Source: Bacillus sp. DNRA2 (GTDB lineage Bacteria > Bacillota > Bacilli > Bacillales > Cytobacillaceae). Taken from it: 64,000 nt of DNA. The stretch covers positions 207,013-271,012 of the forward strand of contig NZ_JABAIT010000002.1 of assembly GCF_012843265.1 (NCBI RefSeq), read 5' to 3'. Made by a program: the position numbers and the translations under genes. Below are positions 27,286 through 35,259 of this stretch, piece by piece (the first letter of the stretch is position 1; every line of letters starts with the position of its first letter). The notes beneath the pieces were generated by a model. It made no database searches, was not told the DNA's origin, and saw only the letters and a program-made list of their open reading frames with translations.

Positions 27286-27684
27286 TTAGAATAAAAAAGT
27301 ATCCAAAGCATATTGACCTGGTCCGATTAAGGCTAACCCAATTGATACCGCAAGTAAAGTTAGGTTATACTCATATCCATTTGATGTAGTCCATAATCCG
27401 TTTGGGCCATGCACTTTAACGATAGCAATTACCATTGTCCCAGCGATCATGATTCCGGCAAGAGGTGTTAGGAATCCTAAAGCAAATAAAAGCCCGCCAA
27501 TAAGTTCAGTCAATCCTGCGATTAGAGCAATTGTAATACCTGGTTTCATCCCAATAGATTCAAACCAACCGCCAGTACCTTTTAAACCATATCCTCCAAA
27601 CGAACCAAATAATTTTTGAGCTCCGTGACCAATAAATAAAACACCAATTACCAACCTAATAATTAATAAACCAAGATTAATCAT
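27286..27684 (-). CDS. DoxX family membrane protein (CatD/MhqP-like)
   Basis: A 132-aa protein with four hydrophobic helices and the DoxX signature [21 protein letters not shown]. The frame extends 22 codons further upstream, but the ATG at 27,684 has AGGAGG 9 nt before it. In B. subtilis, DoxX proteins of this type belong to regulons induced by quinones and other thiol-reactive electrophiles. It follows a MarR regulator on the same strand and has a perfect palindromic operator in front of it, so it is probably repressed by that MarR protein. Transport or enzymatic function is unknown. Confidence 0.85.
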   Translation of the reverse strand: MINLGLLIIRLVIGVLFIGHGAQKLFGSFGGYGLKGTGGWFESIGMKPGITIALIAGLTELIGGLLFALGFLTPLAGIMIAGTMVIAIVKVHGPNGLWTTSNGYEYNLTLLAVSIGLALIGPGQYALDTFLF

Positions 27685-27714
27685 TTTTTTATTTCCTCCT
27701 AAGATATTTATTTT

Positions 27715-27730
27715 ATCTCGAATTCGAGAT
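27715..27730. promoter_or_regulatory. Palindromic operator between marR and doxX
   Basis: ATCTCGAATTCGAGAT is a perfect 16-bp palindrome 31 nt upstream of the doxX start. It matches the operator pattern I recall for B. subtilis MhqR (ATCTcgaattcgAGAT), a MarR-type sensor of quinones. Confidence 0.75.
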
Positions 27731-27746
27731 ATTATTTCAAAAAAAA

Positions 27747-28175
27747 TCATTTCTTAACATTTTGACTTACCTTACTCAAAAGATTAACGAATATTTCAGA
27801 CTCCTCGAGATTTAAAGAACTAAACACATTCTCTACCCATTGATGATGTTTTGGCATAATATCCTCCATAAAGCTATTTCCATCATCTGTTAAAGCAACA
27901 TGTATCGCTCTTCGATCATCTGGACAAGCACTTCGATAAATCAGGCCTTTCTTTTCTAATCCATCAATAACATATGTCATAGAACCGCTTGATATTAAGA
28001 TACTATGACCAATTTGTTGTATGGTTCGTTTTCCTTTAAGATAAAGCACTTCTAGAACAGAAAACTCTGTAATACTGAGGTTATATTTTGACATTTCTAA
28101 CCTCATACTCTCCTGAATTCCTTTAGATGCTTGCATCAATACCAGAAAGGGCAAATTTGTACATTTTCTGTTCAT
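27747..28175 (-). CDS. MarR family transcriptional regulator (MhqR-like)
   Basis: This 142-aa MarR protein has a winged helix-turn-helix at about residues 35-100 ([25 protein letters not shown], ending in the [11 protein letters not shown] wing). It lies directly upstream of doxX. An operator-like palindrome occurs both in front of it and in front of doxX, so it likely represses both and responds to quinones or electrophiles, as MhqR does in B. subtilis. One Cys in the wing region (SACPDDRR) and one near the N-terminus could be redox-sensitive. The effector is inferred from operator similarity only. Confidence 0.85.
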   Translation of the reverse strand: MNRKCTNLPFLVLMQASKGIQESMRLEMSKYNLSITEFSVLEVLYLKGKRTIQQIGHSILISSGSMTYVIDGLEKKGLIYRSACPDDRRAIHVALTDDGNSFMEDIMPKHHQWVENVFSSLNLEESEIFVNLLSKVSQNVKK

Positions 28176-28210
28176 TCATTCACCACCTTTAAATTATTTT
28201 TAATTAAGAT

Positions 28211-28226
28211 ATCTCGAATATGAGAT
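28211..28226. promoter_or_regulatory. Second MhqR-type operator, upstream of marR
   Basis: ATCTCGAATATGAGAT is a near-perfect palindrome of the same family as 27,715-27,730, 36 nt before the marR start. It suggests autoregulation. Confidence 0.7.
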
Positions 28227-28353
28227 AATAATATTACTTATCAAACTCTATGTCAACTACCACCTCTTATTTCATATTTTTTGGAATATTCCACTCCATA
28301 TATGTCGATTTTCCCTTTCATATTAAAGAAGTTTGCCTGAGCAACCATTGATA

Positions 28354-28830
28354 TTATTCCGTATGATTAGGTTTTGAGGCTGTTTTTATTAAAATATGAC
28401 GAATAATAAAACCAATTCCTACTCCTGGAATAAGAGACATCATTGGAAGCCAAATGGGGCCAAATGATACACCAAAAATGCTGTTTTGAGAATACATTAG
28501 ACCTACTGTTACAAAATAAGCTCCAAAAGCAAATGGTACAAAAGAAAGCTGAGGATTTTCCCCTTCCGCAAATTTATAGGCATCATACATTGCAAACAAA
28601 TAGACACAAGGATAAAACATAAGCCATTGGTAATCCACTACTGCATGAGCCTCTTTTATTTTTCCAAGGAAACTAAACATGATAGCCTGATTAAAAAAGC
28701 TGTTCACATTAATAGTGAATTCTAAAATAACAAACAAAATTCCTTTGATATGGTGACCATTTAACAGCTGACCAAAGCCTGGAAAAGCAATACTCCAGAG
28801 AATGGCTTCAAGTTTTTTCGTTTTCATCAT
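28354..28830 (-). CDS. TM2-like small membrane protein
   Basis: A 158-aa protein with about four membrane segments. The N-terminus (KKLEAILWSIAFPGFGQLLNGHHIKGILFVILEF) resembles the Pro-Gly-x-Gly-Gln turn of TM2-like domains. It is a clear paralogue of the 152-aa protein at 45,442-45,900, sharing the YQWLMFYPC segment and the final LIPG motif. Function unknown. Its ATG is 12 nt from the stop of the CBO0543-like gene, so these two form an operon. Confidence 0.7.
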   Translation of the reverse strand: MMKTKKLEAILWSIAFPGFGQLLNGHHIKGILFVILEFTINVNSFFNQAIMFSFLGKIKEAHAVVDYQWLMFYPCVYLFAMYDAYKFAEGENPQLSFVPFAFGAYFVTVGLMYSQNSIFGVSFGPIWLPMMSLIPGVGIGFIIRHILIKTASKPNHTE

Positions 28831-28841
28831 AGTATCAACCT

Positions 28842-29330
28842 TTAATATTCAGTTCTAATTTGCTTACTTTTGACCTTATCTAATATCTTTAATAAACCAA
28901 CGAGCCCTCTGATAATAAACAAAGTGAAATTAACACTTGCAAATGTATGAAAAGCTGACCACCTTTTCCATTTAAATAATCCGGTGTATTTTTCCATAAT
29001 CCATTGCCCAACACTCATTGGAACACTAAAAATCAAACTTTTTAATAAAATTTTTCCAAAGTGATCATTATACGAGATTTTTACCCATATGACACTTAAA
29101 ATCGGAAAAAATAACATGTCATAAATAATATTTGTTTTAAAAATTTTAGGTAATGGACGCACAGGATATTCAAGTTTATTGGTTCCAACAACATAAGCAT
29201 CAATTAGGGTGGCAATAACCCCTTTTGAGAAAAAAATCAAAAGATTTTCTCTCATTTTTGTTCCCTTAAATAAAAACGGGAAAGAAACTACACATAATGC
29301 GACTAATAAGTTTAACAACTTTTTCTCCAC
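28842..29330 (-). CDS. CBO0543-like membrane protein
   Basis: A 162-aa hydrophobic protein with about four helices (residues 5-22, 30-47, 70-90, 100-115). Its pattern, an aromatic- and Lys-rich polytopic protein with YPVRPLPKIFKTN and GQWIMEKYTGLFKWKRWS, resembles the uncharacterised CBO0543 family common in sporulating Firmicutes. It is the first gene of a two-gene operon with the TM2-like protein. No function is known to me. Confidence 0.6.
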   Translation of the reverse strand: MEKKLLNLLVALCVVSFPFLFKGTKMRENLLIFFSKGVIATLIDAYVVGTNKLEYPVRPLPKIFKTNIIYDMLFFPILSVIWVKISYNDHFGKILLKSLIFSVPMSVGQWIMEKYTGLFKWKRWSAFHTFASVNFTLFIIRGLVGLLKILDKVKSKQIRTEY

Positions 29331-29472
29331 TTACTAAACATCCTCTCATTTTCTGGAATCGTGATACACTTAAATTGCCCAAAAAGCATACAAATATAGG
29401 CAATTTTTGGGATTTAATTATAAAGTATTTGACGTTTAGATGTTAAACTATAAAAAAAGGAGGGCATGTCGA

Positions 29473-29808
29473 ATGGAATTTAAAATTGGGAACGGTACCC
29501 TGTTTTTACCCCCTTTGCATATTACGATTATTGCTATTATTATCTTTATTCTGTTGTTTAGATGGAGCAAGCAGTTAGAAACACGACGTTATAGGATTTT
29601 CTTATACTTTCTGATTAGTACTTACATAGCTGCAATTTATTCACATAGCACCAAAGATGGCGTCTTTGAACTATGGATTCCTTTAGGGTTTATCGTCGTT
29701 TTCTTGCATTTGTTTCGAAGTAAAAGTTACCATCCAGCAAAAATGAAAGCGAGTGTTTTAGGCCTTTCCATCGCAATTTACCGGTTAATTCAGCATTATA
29801 TCGGTTAA
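29473..29808 (+). CDS. Small membrane protein of unknown function
   Basis: A 111-aa protein with three predicted membrane segments (HITIIAIIIFILLF, YRIFLYFLISTYIAAIY, WIPLGFIVVFLHLF). The frame opens at 29,440, but the ATG at 29,473 follows GGAGG by 9 nt. It is transcribed away from the CBO0543-like gene and followed 75 nt later by an ankyrin-repeat gene. I do not recognise the family. Confidence 0.7.
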   Translation: MEFKIGNGTLFLPPLHITIIAIIIFILLFRWSKQLETRRYRIFLYFLISTYIAAIYSHSTKDGVFELWIPLGFIVVFLHLFRSKSYHPAKMKASVLGLSIAIYRLIQHYIG

Positions 29809-29884
29809 TGCTTACACTAAATATATTCGTACAAAAAAGAAGATGTTTTTTTACATTTGGTTACTTAAAGCGAGGAAATTAGCT

Positions 29885-30793
29885 ATGAAAAGAAAAACGA
29901 TATTTGCATCGACCATAATTGTTGGGATAGTATTAGTCCTCTTGTTAGGCAACTATTTTTTGGGGGATAGAGGGGATAATGGAAGGGCTAAGTATAAAGA
30001 ATATACATCCGCACACTCTTTAACAAAAAAATACACCGACAATGACTATAAATTAGCCAGAGAATTGATTGGTGCAATACAAAAGAAGGATGATAATCAA
30101 GTGTCGCTGCTTATCAAGAAGAACAAACAGATTAATTGTCCAGAATTTGAAGAAGACCCAGACTCTGATATGCCCGCACCATTTACACCATTAAGTGCAG
30201 CCTGCTACATTGGAGATTATGAAACAGCAAAAATGCTAGTTGCCAAAGGTGCTGTTGCAAATGTGAGAGACACTTATTCACCGTTAGGACTAGCCTTAGA
30301 TCGATATGAGCCAGAAGATTTAGATCTGGTAAAACTGCTAGTTGCAAATGGTGAAAATGTGAGAAAAGGTGTCTATTTGGATTATGTAGCTGAATGTGGA
30401 AACTTCAACTATAACACCGAAAACGACAATCAAAGAATAGTTGACATTTACAAGTATTTAGAAGAACAAGGAGCTCAAAAGTCTAGCATAGACAAAGTAC
30501 TATCAAATGCTGCCTATATGGGAAACACTTCACTTGCTGAATTTTTGATTGAAGAAAGAGGAGCAGATGTCAATCGTGAAACAATTGCTACGCCACTTAT
30601 TCGCGCAGTATATGCACACTCCGTACTTGATGAAAAGACTGTTAAAATGGTGAAAATGCTATTGGAGCACGGTGCAGATAGAAACTACGTTTACGCATTA
30701 AAGGAGCCAGCTGAAAACCATGGTACCGCCTTAGATATCGTGAAAACTTATCCCACGCCTAATCAAGAACTCATTAAACTTTTAGAAAATTGA
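29885..30793 (+). CDS. Membrane-anchored ankyrin-repeat protein
   Basis: This 302-aa protein has an N-terminal membrane anchor or uncleaved signal (FASTIIVGIVLVLLLGNYF). Four to five ankyrin-like repeats follow, for example TPLSAACYIGDYETAKMLVAKGA, SPLGLALDRYEPEDLDLVKLLVANGE and TPLIRAVYAHS with MLLEHGADRNY. The repeats probably face the outside of the membrane and bind another protein. Start: ATG at 29,885 has GAGGA about 8 nt upstream; the frame is open 14 codons earlier. A weak terminator (AACGG/CCGTT then AGGCTTTTT) follows at about 30,839-30,860. Confidence 0.8.
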   Translation: MKRKTIFASTIIVGIVLVLLLGNYFLGDRGDNGRAKYKEYTSAHSLTKKYTDNDYKLARELIGAIQKKDDNQVSLLIKKNKQINCPEFEEDPDSDMPAPFTPLSAACYIGDYETAKMLVAKGAVANVRDTYSPLGLALDRYEPEDLDLVKLLVANGENVRKGVYLDYVAECGNFNYNTENDNQRIVDIYKYLEEQGAQKSSIDKVLSNAAYMGNTSLAEFLIEERGADVNRETIATPLIRAVYAHSVLDEKTVKMVKMLLEHGADRNYVYALKEPAENHGTALDIVKTYPTPNQELIKLLEN

Positions 30794-30890
30794 TAATGCC
30801 AGTTAGACCTAAATCCAATCTTATCATTTGCAAAAGGTAACGGAACCCGTTAGGCTTTTTTAGGCCTCTTCTTCTAATTAAACTATATCG

Positions 30891-31781
30891 TTACAATTTT
30901 TCTTTGTATTTTTTCAATGAAATAAACAGAAAGATTCCCAACGCAAGGGCGTCCCATATCAAGGTCGTTAATGGATCAATATTTTTTACTAAAAATAAGG
31001 ATGGAATGCCACCCATAACCGAGTCATCCATCGTAAGAAACCAGCCAAGGAACATATTATTTGCCGCATGAGCCCCAATCGATAATTCAATACTGTTTGT
31101 TTTGGCGCTGATATAACACCAGATGATTCCAGTTAACAGGTAATCCGCCCCAACAAAAATCGGTGAATAGTTCATTTCAGGATTGGTAAAATGAAGAGAT
31201 CCAAAGATTCCACCAGCAATAAGGGACATTATCAAAGGATTCCGTATCCATTTTCCGATAAACTGCATCAAATAACCTCTGAAGAAAACCTCCTCACACG
31301 TCGTTTGGATTGGGGTCAAAATTAGCACAAGGAAGAACAAAATGACAAAATCTGATAAATGAATATCATTTAACGAATAATCCCCTGGGTTAAAGATGAC
31401 ATCGAGTATCGTCGTTGTACTAAGAATGAGAAAAAACGCACCAAACCCATAGCCAATTCTCTTCCAATCTAAGTGTTTCTTTGGTGTAATCAGAGTGATA
31501 ATTTTACGCTTATGGACGAAACGAATGGCAACAAAGATCCCTATTAACCAAAAGACGAACACCGAATTCATTAATGCAAAGTTGACTAAGGGATTGAGTC
31601 CCACATAATCAACTAACTCTTCATCGAAATATGTATTGGGGTTTCCATCTGATTGAACGATTTGCTCACCAATAATCGCATATGGAAAACCGGCAATAGT
31701 AATAAAGACAATCATAACAACCAATGATAATACATACCGCTTCCAACTATTCTTGCCTTCTTGCACATTAGTAAAATTCAT
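30891..31781 (-). CDS. CPBP family intramembrane metalloprotease
   Basis: A 296-aa polytopic membrane protein of the CAAX protease/bacteriocin-processing (Abi) family. The three signature motifs are present: EEVFFRG (Glu163, Glu164, Arg168), the second with His197 in FGSLHF, and the third with His238 and Asn242 in GAHAANN. These would coordinate the catalytic metal inside the membrane. About eight hydrophobic helices are visible. The substrate is unknown; family members process peptides or signalling proteins. It is transcribed alone and convergent with the ankyrin gene. Confidence 0.9.
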   Translation of the reverse strand: MNFTNVQEGKNSWKRYVLSLVVMIVFITIAGFPYAIIGEQIVQSDGNPNTYFDEELVDYVGLNPLVNFALMNSVFVFWLIGIFVAIRFVHKRKIITLITPKKHLDWKRIGYGFGAFFLILSTTTILDVIFNPGDYSLNDIHLSDFVILFFLVLILTPIQTTCEEVFFRGYLMQFIGKWIRNPLIMSLIAGGIFGSLHFTNPEMNYSPIFVGADYLLTGIIWCYISAKTNSIELSIGAHAANNMFLGWFLTMDDSVMGGIPSLFLVKNIDPLTTLIWDALALGIFLFISLKKYKEKL

Positions 31782-31966
31782 TTCAATTTAGCTCCATATA
31801 TTTAATAGTTTCGTAGTCACATCTACATATTTTTACATTTTTTGATAATAAAGTCAATTATTGTTATTTTGGATATAAATAAAAAAATGGATTGGAGAAT
31901 TAGCAATTCATCATTACTAATTCCCAATCCACGTTATCTTATCGATGGAAGTTATTATGTTCATTT

Positions 31967-32479
31967 TTACATATTACGAAGATATTTTCGCGATATTTCT
32001 CTAGTCCATTCATGATAGTGGTCCCATGTTTCCCAGACATCCTTAGCCCATTTCATCAACATCTCATTTCGGTTTGTCCCTTTCTCAGCAAAAAGGACAT
32101 CCGAAACGGAATAGCTGTATGGACTTGATGGAAGATTAAATGATGGCCATTGAATGTTTCTTTTAGCCAATTCCATGTGGGCCTTCTGAACCTGTCTCCC
32201 CGTGTATCCATGTTCTATTGCCAAATATAAACCTATTAATGAAAAAGCCGTTCTAATATTTTTGACTTTTTTTCCAGAATGCTGCGCACCATAGGCGTCA
32301 ACTGCATGTTGGGTAGGGAATTCCATATCCAAAAGCTCGATTAAATAAGCTGAGAGATCGTGATACGCTTTTTCACATTCACCCAATGCGTTGTAATGGT
32401 CACTTTCTTCCCAATTCTGATCTGGAAATTTCCCCTGACAACCGGGACATGTTTTATAATGAATTTCCACTAGCCCCAC
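31967..32479 (-). CDS. DUF5946 family protein
   Basis: This 170-aa cytosolic protein has an N-terminal zinc-finger-like pair (CPGCQG). It also has the segment SDHYNALGECEKAYHDLSAYL, a YGAQHSGKK motif and a C-terminal helix rich in Trp (VWETWDHYHEWTREISRKYL), which fit the DUF5946 family. His and Cys residues could bind a metal. I know of no function. It stands alone, with about 180 nt of AT-rich DNA on its downstream side. Confidence 0.65.
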   Translation of the reverse strand: MGLVEIHYKTCPGCQGKFPDQNWEESDHYNALGECEKAYHDLSAYLIELLDMEFPTQHAVDAYGAQHSGKKVKNIRTAFSLIGLYLAIEHGYTGRQVQKAHMELAKRNIQWPSFNLPSSPYSYSVSDVLFAEKGTNRNEMLMKWAKDVWETWDHYHEWTREISRKYLRNM

Positions 32480-32553
32480 TCCAGTCTAGTCTCGAATCCC
32501 TTATTTGAGTTTATGCACTCGGTTTGCTTCTGAGTGGTTTTACATATGAATGT

Positions 32554-32811
32554 TTATTTCCAACGTTTAAGAGTTGGTAGTAATGCTTCCAGTTCTTTTC
32601 TAGCTACGTCTTCGCCCATTGCTTCTCCAAGAACAGGCACAAGCATCTCAATCATTTCTTCAAGTGATAGTTTGGAATGAATAAATTTTCCATCTTTATA
32701 GCAATTTGTACAGTAAATGCTTTTACTCCCATCTGGTTCCGTTGCTATGAAATGCGCGTGTTCTTCATTAAAAGGTAAACCACAACTTTGACACATTGTT
32801 ACTTTTGTCAT
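32554..32811 (-). CDS. Putative zinc-ribbon protein
   Basis: An 85-aa protein with four cysteines in two pairs (MCQSCGLPF and IYCTNCYKDG) typical of a zinc ribbon, then a helical tail with LSLEEMIEMLVPVLGEAMG. It resembles the putative zinc ribbon domain proteins often found next to DUF or AraC genes in Bacilli. The frame is open to 32,916, but ATG at 32,811 has AAAGGA 9 nt upstream. The extension runs into the GTGCCAGGCACC repeat. Confidence 0.75.
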   Translation of the reverse strand: MTKVTMCQSCGLPFNEEHAHFIATEPDGSKSIYCTNCYKDGKFIHSKLSLEEMIEMLVPVLGEAMGEDVARKELEALLPTLKRWK

Positions 32812-32871
32812 TTTTATCATTCCTTTCGGATGGTGGTGTACACCATAATACTTCATTTTAGCATACCCAGG

Positions 32872-32905
32872 GTGCCAGGCACCGCCCGAAAAATCTTGTT
32901 TCACA
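32872..32905. repeat. GTGCCAGGCACC-containing dispersed repeat, copy 1
   Basis: 34 bp starting with the palindrome GTGCCAGGCAC and continuing CGAAAAATCTTGTTTCACA. It is 33/34 identical to 34,987-35,020. Palindromes of this type are common in Bacillus genomes and may be REP-like sequences moved by a RAYT transposase; that link is from memory. Confidence 0.75.
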
Positions 32906-32962
32906 TTATGTTTCACAACGCTAGGGGTTTATCAGGATGAAAATGTAGTATTAAAAAGAGAG

Positions 32963-32984
32963 GACGCCGATTATCGGAGGTCCC
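32963..32984 (-). terminator. Terminator after the first ABC-F gene
   Basis: On the minus strand GGAC and CCGAT pair with ATCGG and GTCC (one unpaired base on each side), followed by CTCTCTTTTTAATAC. It starts 12 nt after the stop codon at 32,996. Confidence 0.65.
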
Positions 32985-32995
32985 TCCTCATAAAA

Positions 32996-34450
32996 CTATA
33001 TTTGAATCATTTTACACTCATGAATTTTCAACTGTAAATCAGCAACGTTTTTAATAAACTGCTGATCATGTGAGACGAATACAATAGTGCCTCTGTACCC
33101 AGCAAAAAAGGTTTCTAATGCTTTAATCGCATAGATATCTAAAAAATTCGTCGGTTCATCTAACAGTAGAATATTATAATCCCCCAAGAATAGCCTACAT
33201 AGCTGCAGTCGAATCGCTTCTCCGCCACTTAATGACTTCACACTCTTTTGTAGGTCTGAACCAACAAACTGCATCGAATGCAAAACACTCCTTAAAAATG
33301 CCTCGTCATATTCTGAATGATTTTTCACAAATTGCAAAACTGTTTCGTCAGTAGTAAATTGATAGCTCATTTGCTGGAAATAGCCAATTTTTGCTTTTGG
33401 AGAAATAATCAGATTCTCATCGCGATTCGCAATTTGGTTGAGTAATGTGCTTTTTCCACTGCCATTGCTACCGGTAATCGCTATTTTTTGACCAAGCGGC
33501 AACTGAAAACTCACTTCTTCCAATAATACATTCTTGTCAATTTGAAGAGTGCAGTGGTCTGCCATAATCGGAAATTTATTATGAAGTTCTTGCGTTTTCG
33601 ATTGCTGGAATATTATCGGTCTGTCTTCTTTCACAGCTTCCACTTCCTGAAGTCTCTCCATTCGACTTTCTATTGCTTTCGCAGCACGTTGCATTGCTTT
33701 TTGGCTCGTGCCCTTTGATTTTGTCATAAACATCTTATTCGGTTTGGCATTTGCTTCGCTTTTTGACATGCGACCAGCTTGTGCAACCTTTTGCGCTTTT
33801 TTCATCTTCTCTTGTGCCGCTTTATCGAGCCTACTCTTTTCTTTAACAAACTGCTCATGAGCTTGCTGCTGTTGTTCCCGTTCTAACTGCTTTTGGGCTT
33901 CGTATGCAGAATAATTTCCAGCATAAACTCGGACCTCGCCCCCATCAATTTCCCAGATTGTCGTAACCAATTCATCGAGAACCGCACGGTCATGACTAAC
34001 TAACACTAGCGCTCCATAATAATGGCGAAGTTCATCAAGGAAAAAGGATATTCCATCTTGGTCTAGATGCGTTGTCGGTTCATCAATGAGCAGTGCTTCA
34101 TAATAATGCGTAAACAACTGGGCAAGCTTCATCCTTGTTTGTTCCCCACCACTCAACTGCCCCGAATCCATTGGAATCGCTAATTTCCCTAGCAATGCTG
34201 GGTCGGCTTCAAGTGCTTTTGGCTCATCAAGCTGCTCGAAATATCCACACTCGACATGGCGATGCACCTTCCCGTTTGTTGGTTGAATTTGCCCAGCTAA
34301 TATTTTTAAAATCGTACTTTTACCAGCACCATTTTTACCCACAATGCCAATCCGATCAAATTGGTGGATGGCTAAGTGGCCAAGCTTTAAGATTTCCTTA
34401 TCCAAATAAGTTACTTCAACATTTTCTATTTCAAAACAAATTTGTTCCAT
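32996..34450 (-). CDS. ABC-F ribosomal protection protein (Msr/Lsa/Vga type)
   Basis: This 484-aa soluble protein has two ABC ATPase domains and no membrane segments. Domain 1 has Walker A GKNGAGKST (38-46), signature LSGGEQ (99-104) and Walker B DEPTTHLD (123-130). A basic Gln/Lys-rich interdomain linker spans about residues 185-275. Domain 2 has GSNGSGKST and LLLDEPTNFLD. ABC-F proteins of this size bind the ribosomal E site and displace antibiotics. The leader encodes an ErmD-leader-like peptide, so macrolide-type inducers are likely, but the protected drug class is not established. CGGGAGG lies about 10 nt before the ATG. Confidence 0.85.
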   Translation of the reverse strand: MEQICFEIENVEVTYLDKEILKLGHLAIHQFDRIGIVGKNGAGKSTILKILAGQIQPTNGKVHRHVECGYFEQLDEPKALEADPALLGKLAIPMDSGQLSGGEQTRMKLAQLFTHYYEALLIDEPTTHLDQDGISFFLDELRHYYGALVLVSHDRAVLDELVTTIWEIDGGEVRVYAGNYSAYEAQKQLEREQQQQAHEQFVKEKSRLDKAAQEKMKKAQKVAQAGRMSKSEANAKPNKMFMTKSKGTSQKAMQRAAKAIESRMERLQEVEAVKEDRPIIFQQSKTQELHNKFPIMADHCTLQIDKNVLLEEVSFQLPLGQKIAITGSNGSGKSTLLNQIANRDENLIISPKAKIGYFQQMSYQFTTDETVLQFVKNHSEYDEAFLRSVLHSMQFVGSDLQKSVKSLSGGEAIRLQLCRLFLGDYNILLLDEPTNFLDIYAIKALETFFAGYRGTIVFVSHDQQFIKNVADLQLKIHECKMIQI

Positions 34451-34480
34451 ATTTTGCTACCTCCCGAAAAATAATAATTT

Positions 34481-34526
34481 CGTATCGATAGCAAGAATCG
34501 ATACGAGCTTATAAAACAAGCTCGTA
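34481..34526 (-). promoter_or_regulatory. Two mutually exclusive hairpins before the ABC-F start
   Basis: On the minus strand TACGAGCTT pairs with AAGCTCGTA (9 bp, 34,526-34,502), and CGTATCGAT pairs with ATCGATACG (9 bp, 34,505-34,481). The two stems share bases 34,502-34,505 and cannot both form fully. They sit between a 7-codon leader peptide and the ABC-F ribosome binding site, the layout of a translational attenuator. Confidence 0.6.
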
Positions 34527-34550
34527 TTAAAAGAAAAGTAACATAAACAT
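34527..34550 (-). CDS. Second leader peptide MFMLLFF
   Basis: A 7-codon frame (MFMLLFF) begins at ATG 34,550, 7 nt after a strong GGGGAGGG. It ends directly at the base of the alternative hairpins. Such short frames with good ribosome binding sites in resistance-gene leaders usually act as stalling sensors. Not verified. Confidence 0.5.
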   Translation of the reverse strand: MFMLLFF

Positions 34551-34586
34551 TCAATATCCCTCCCCTAACATTTGTGAAAATAAAAA

Positions 34587-34610
34587 AATCACAGACGACT
34601 GTCTGTGATT
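34587..34610 (-). terminator. Intrinsic terminator in the ABC-F leader
   Basis: AATCACAGAC (34,610-34,601 on the minus strand) and GTCTGTGATT form a perfect 10-bp stem with a 4-nt loop, followed by TTTTTATTTTC. It lies 137 nt upstream of the ABC-F start codon, so it can only act as a conditional attenuator. Its 5' arm ACAGAC can pair instead with GTCTGT in the conserved leader motif at 34,776-34,789. Confidence 0.75.
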
Positions 34611-34775
34611 TAGAGTAAAAGGGAGTAACCAATCCGATCGAGCGGTTGATGAAAAATCCATCAGCAAATAAACCTCGCTCACGATGAAAGGTTTTTTGGC
34701 AAAATTAAAGAAAGGTAGAATAATCCACTTTCTTCAAATTACATCATGATACTAAAATTGAAGATTATTAAAAAA

Positions 34776-34789
34776 GGACAGACTAATCC
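34776..34789 (-). promoter_or_regulatory. Conserved leader motif (GGATTAGTCTGTCC), antiterminator candidate
   Basis: On the minus strand this 14-mer matches GGATTAGTCTGCCC in the leader of the second ABC-F gene (38,539-38,552) at 13 of 14 positions. Its GTCTGT part is complementary to the 5' arm of the terminator at 34,587-34,610. Confidence 0.55.
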
Positions 34790-34832
34790 CGTTTACTCTG
34801 TATCTACAAACAGAGCCTTTGACCGTATTCAA

Positions 34833-34877
34833 TTACTGGTTCAAAGATGGGAAACGTAGTCTCATAGAATGTGTCAT
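34833..34877 (-). CDS. ErmD-leader-like arrest peptide MTHSMRLRFPSLNQ
   Basis: A 14-aa leader ORF with AGGAGG 11 nt upstream of its ATG. The peptide MTHSMRLRFPSLNQ differs by one residue from the ErmD leader peptide as I remember it (MTHSMRLRFPTLNQ). That peptide contains the MRLR motif and stalls ribosomes in the presence of macrolides. Here it begins the transcript leader of an ABC-F gene, so it is probably the drug sensor. It lies 30-70 nt downstream of the predicted promoter. Confidence 0.8.
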   Translation of the reverse strand: MTHSMRLRFPSLNQ

Positions 34878-34915
34878 TTTTTAGTAATCCTCCTAAATGT
34901 TTTCTGTACAATATT

Positions 34916-34944
34916 AGTTTAGAACCCACTAATGAAAATGTCAA
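34916..34944 (-). promoter_or_regulatory. SigA-type promoter of the ABC-F leader
   Basis: On the minus strand a perfect -35 TTGACA (34,944-34,939), a 17-nt spacer and TAAACT as -10 (34,921-34,916) lie upstream of the ErmD-leader-like ORF. Confidence 0.65.
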
Positions 34945-34986
34945 TAAGCGCTCCAGCGCCGTTCAACGCCTCTCAGCGCAGCTCCA

Positions 34987-35020
34987 GTGCCAGGCACCAC
35001 CCGAAAAATCTTGTTTCACA
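34987..35020. repeat. GTGCCAGGCACC-containing dispersed repeat, copy 2
   Basis: The second copy of the 32,872-32,905 repeat, same orientation, one mismatch. It sits at the truncated 5' end of a fabF remnant. ABC-F gene 1 lies between the copies. Confidence 0.75.
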
Positions 35021-35049
35021 GATTGTTTCACAATCTGTATAATTCCCCT

Positions 35050-35238
35050 CATAAAACGAAAATTGCAGGGTTTGCAAAGGATTTTGATGCAGACAAGGTT
35101 TTAGGAAAGAAACAAGCTAGAAGCTTAGATCGTTTTGCGCAATTTGCTTTAGATGCGGCAGAGCAAGCTTGGGAAGATTCCAACTCATTCGGTATCAGAG
35201 GCCATAACGCAGCTATTATTTTAAAAAAATACGAATAA
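35050..35238 (+). pseudogene. fabF remnant (3-oxoacyl-ACP synthase II) with internal deletion
   Basis: The frame reads KIAGFAKDFDADKVLGKKQ then ARSLDRFAQFALDAAEQAWEDS, which matches the N-terminal part of FabF. It then continues directly into SNSFGIRGHNAAIILKKYE, the C-terminal end of FabF. About 300 residues including the catalytic Cys and His residues are missing, and the 5' end is replaced by a dispersed repeat. It cannot be functional. Confidence 0.75.
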
Positions 35239-35259
35239 ACAAATTTAAGAAAAAGGCTA

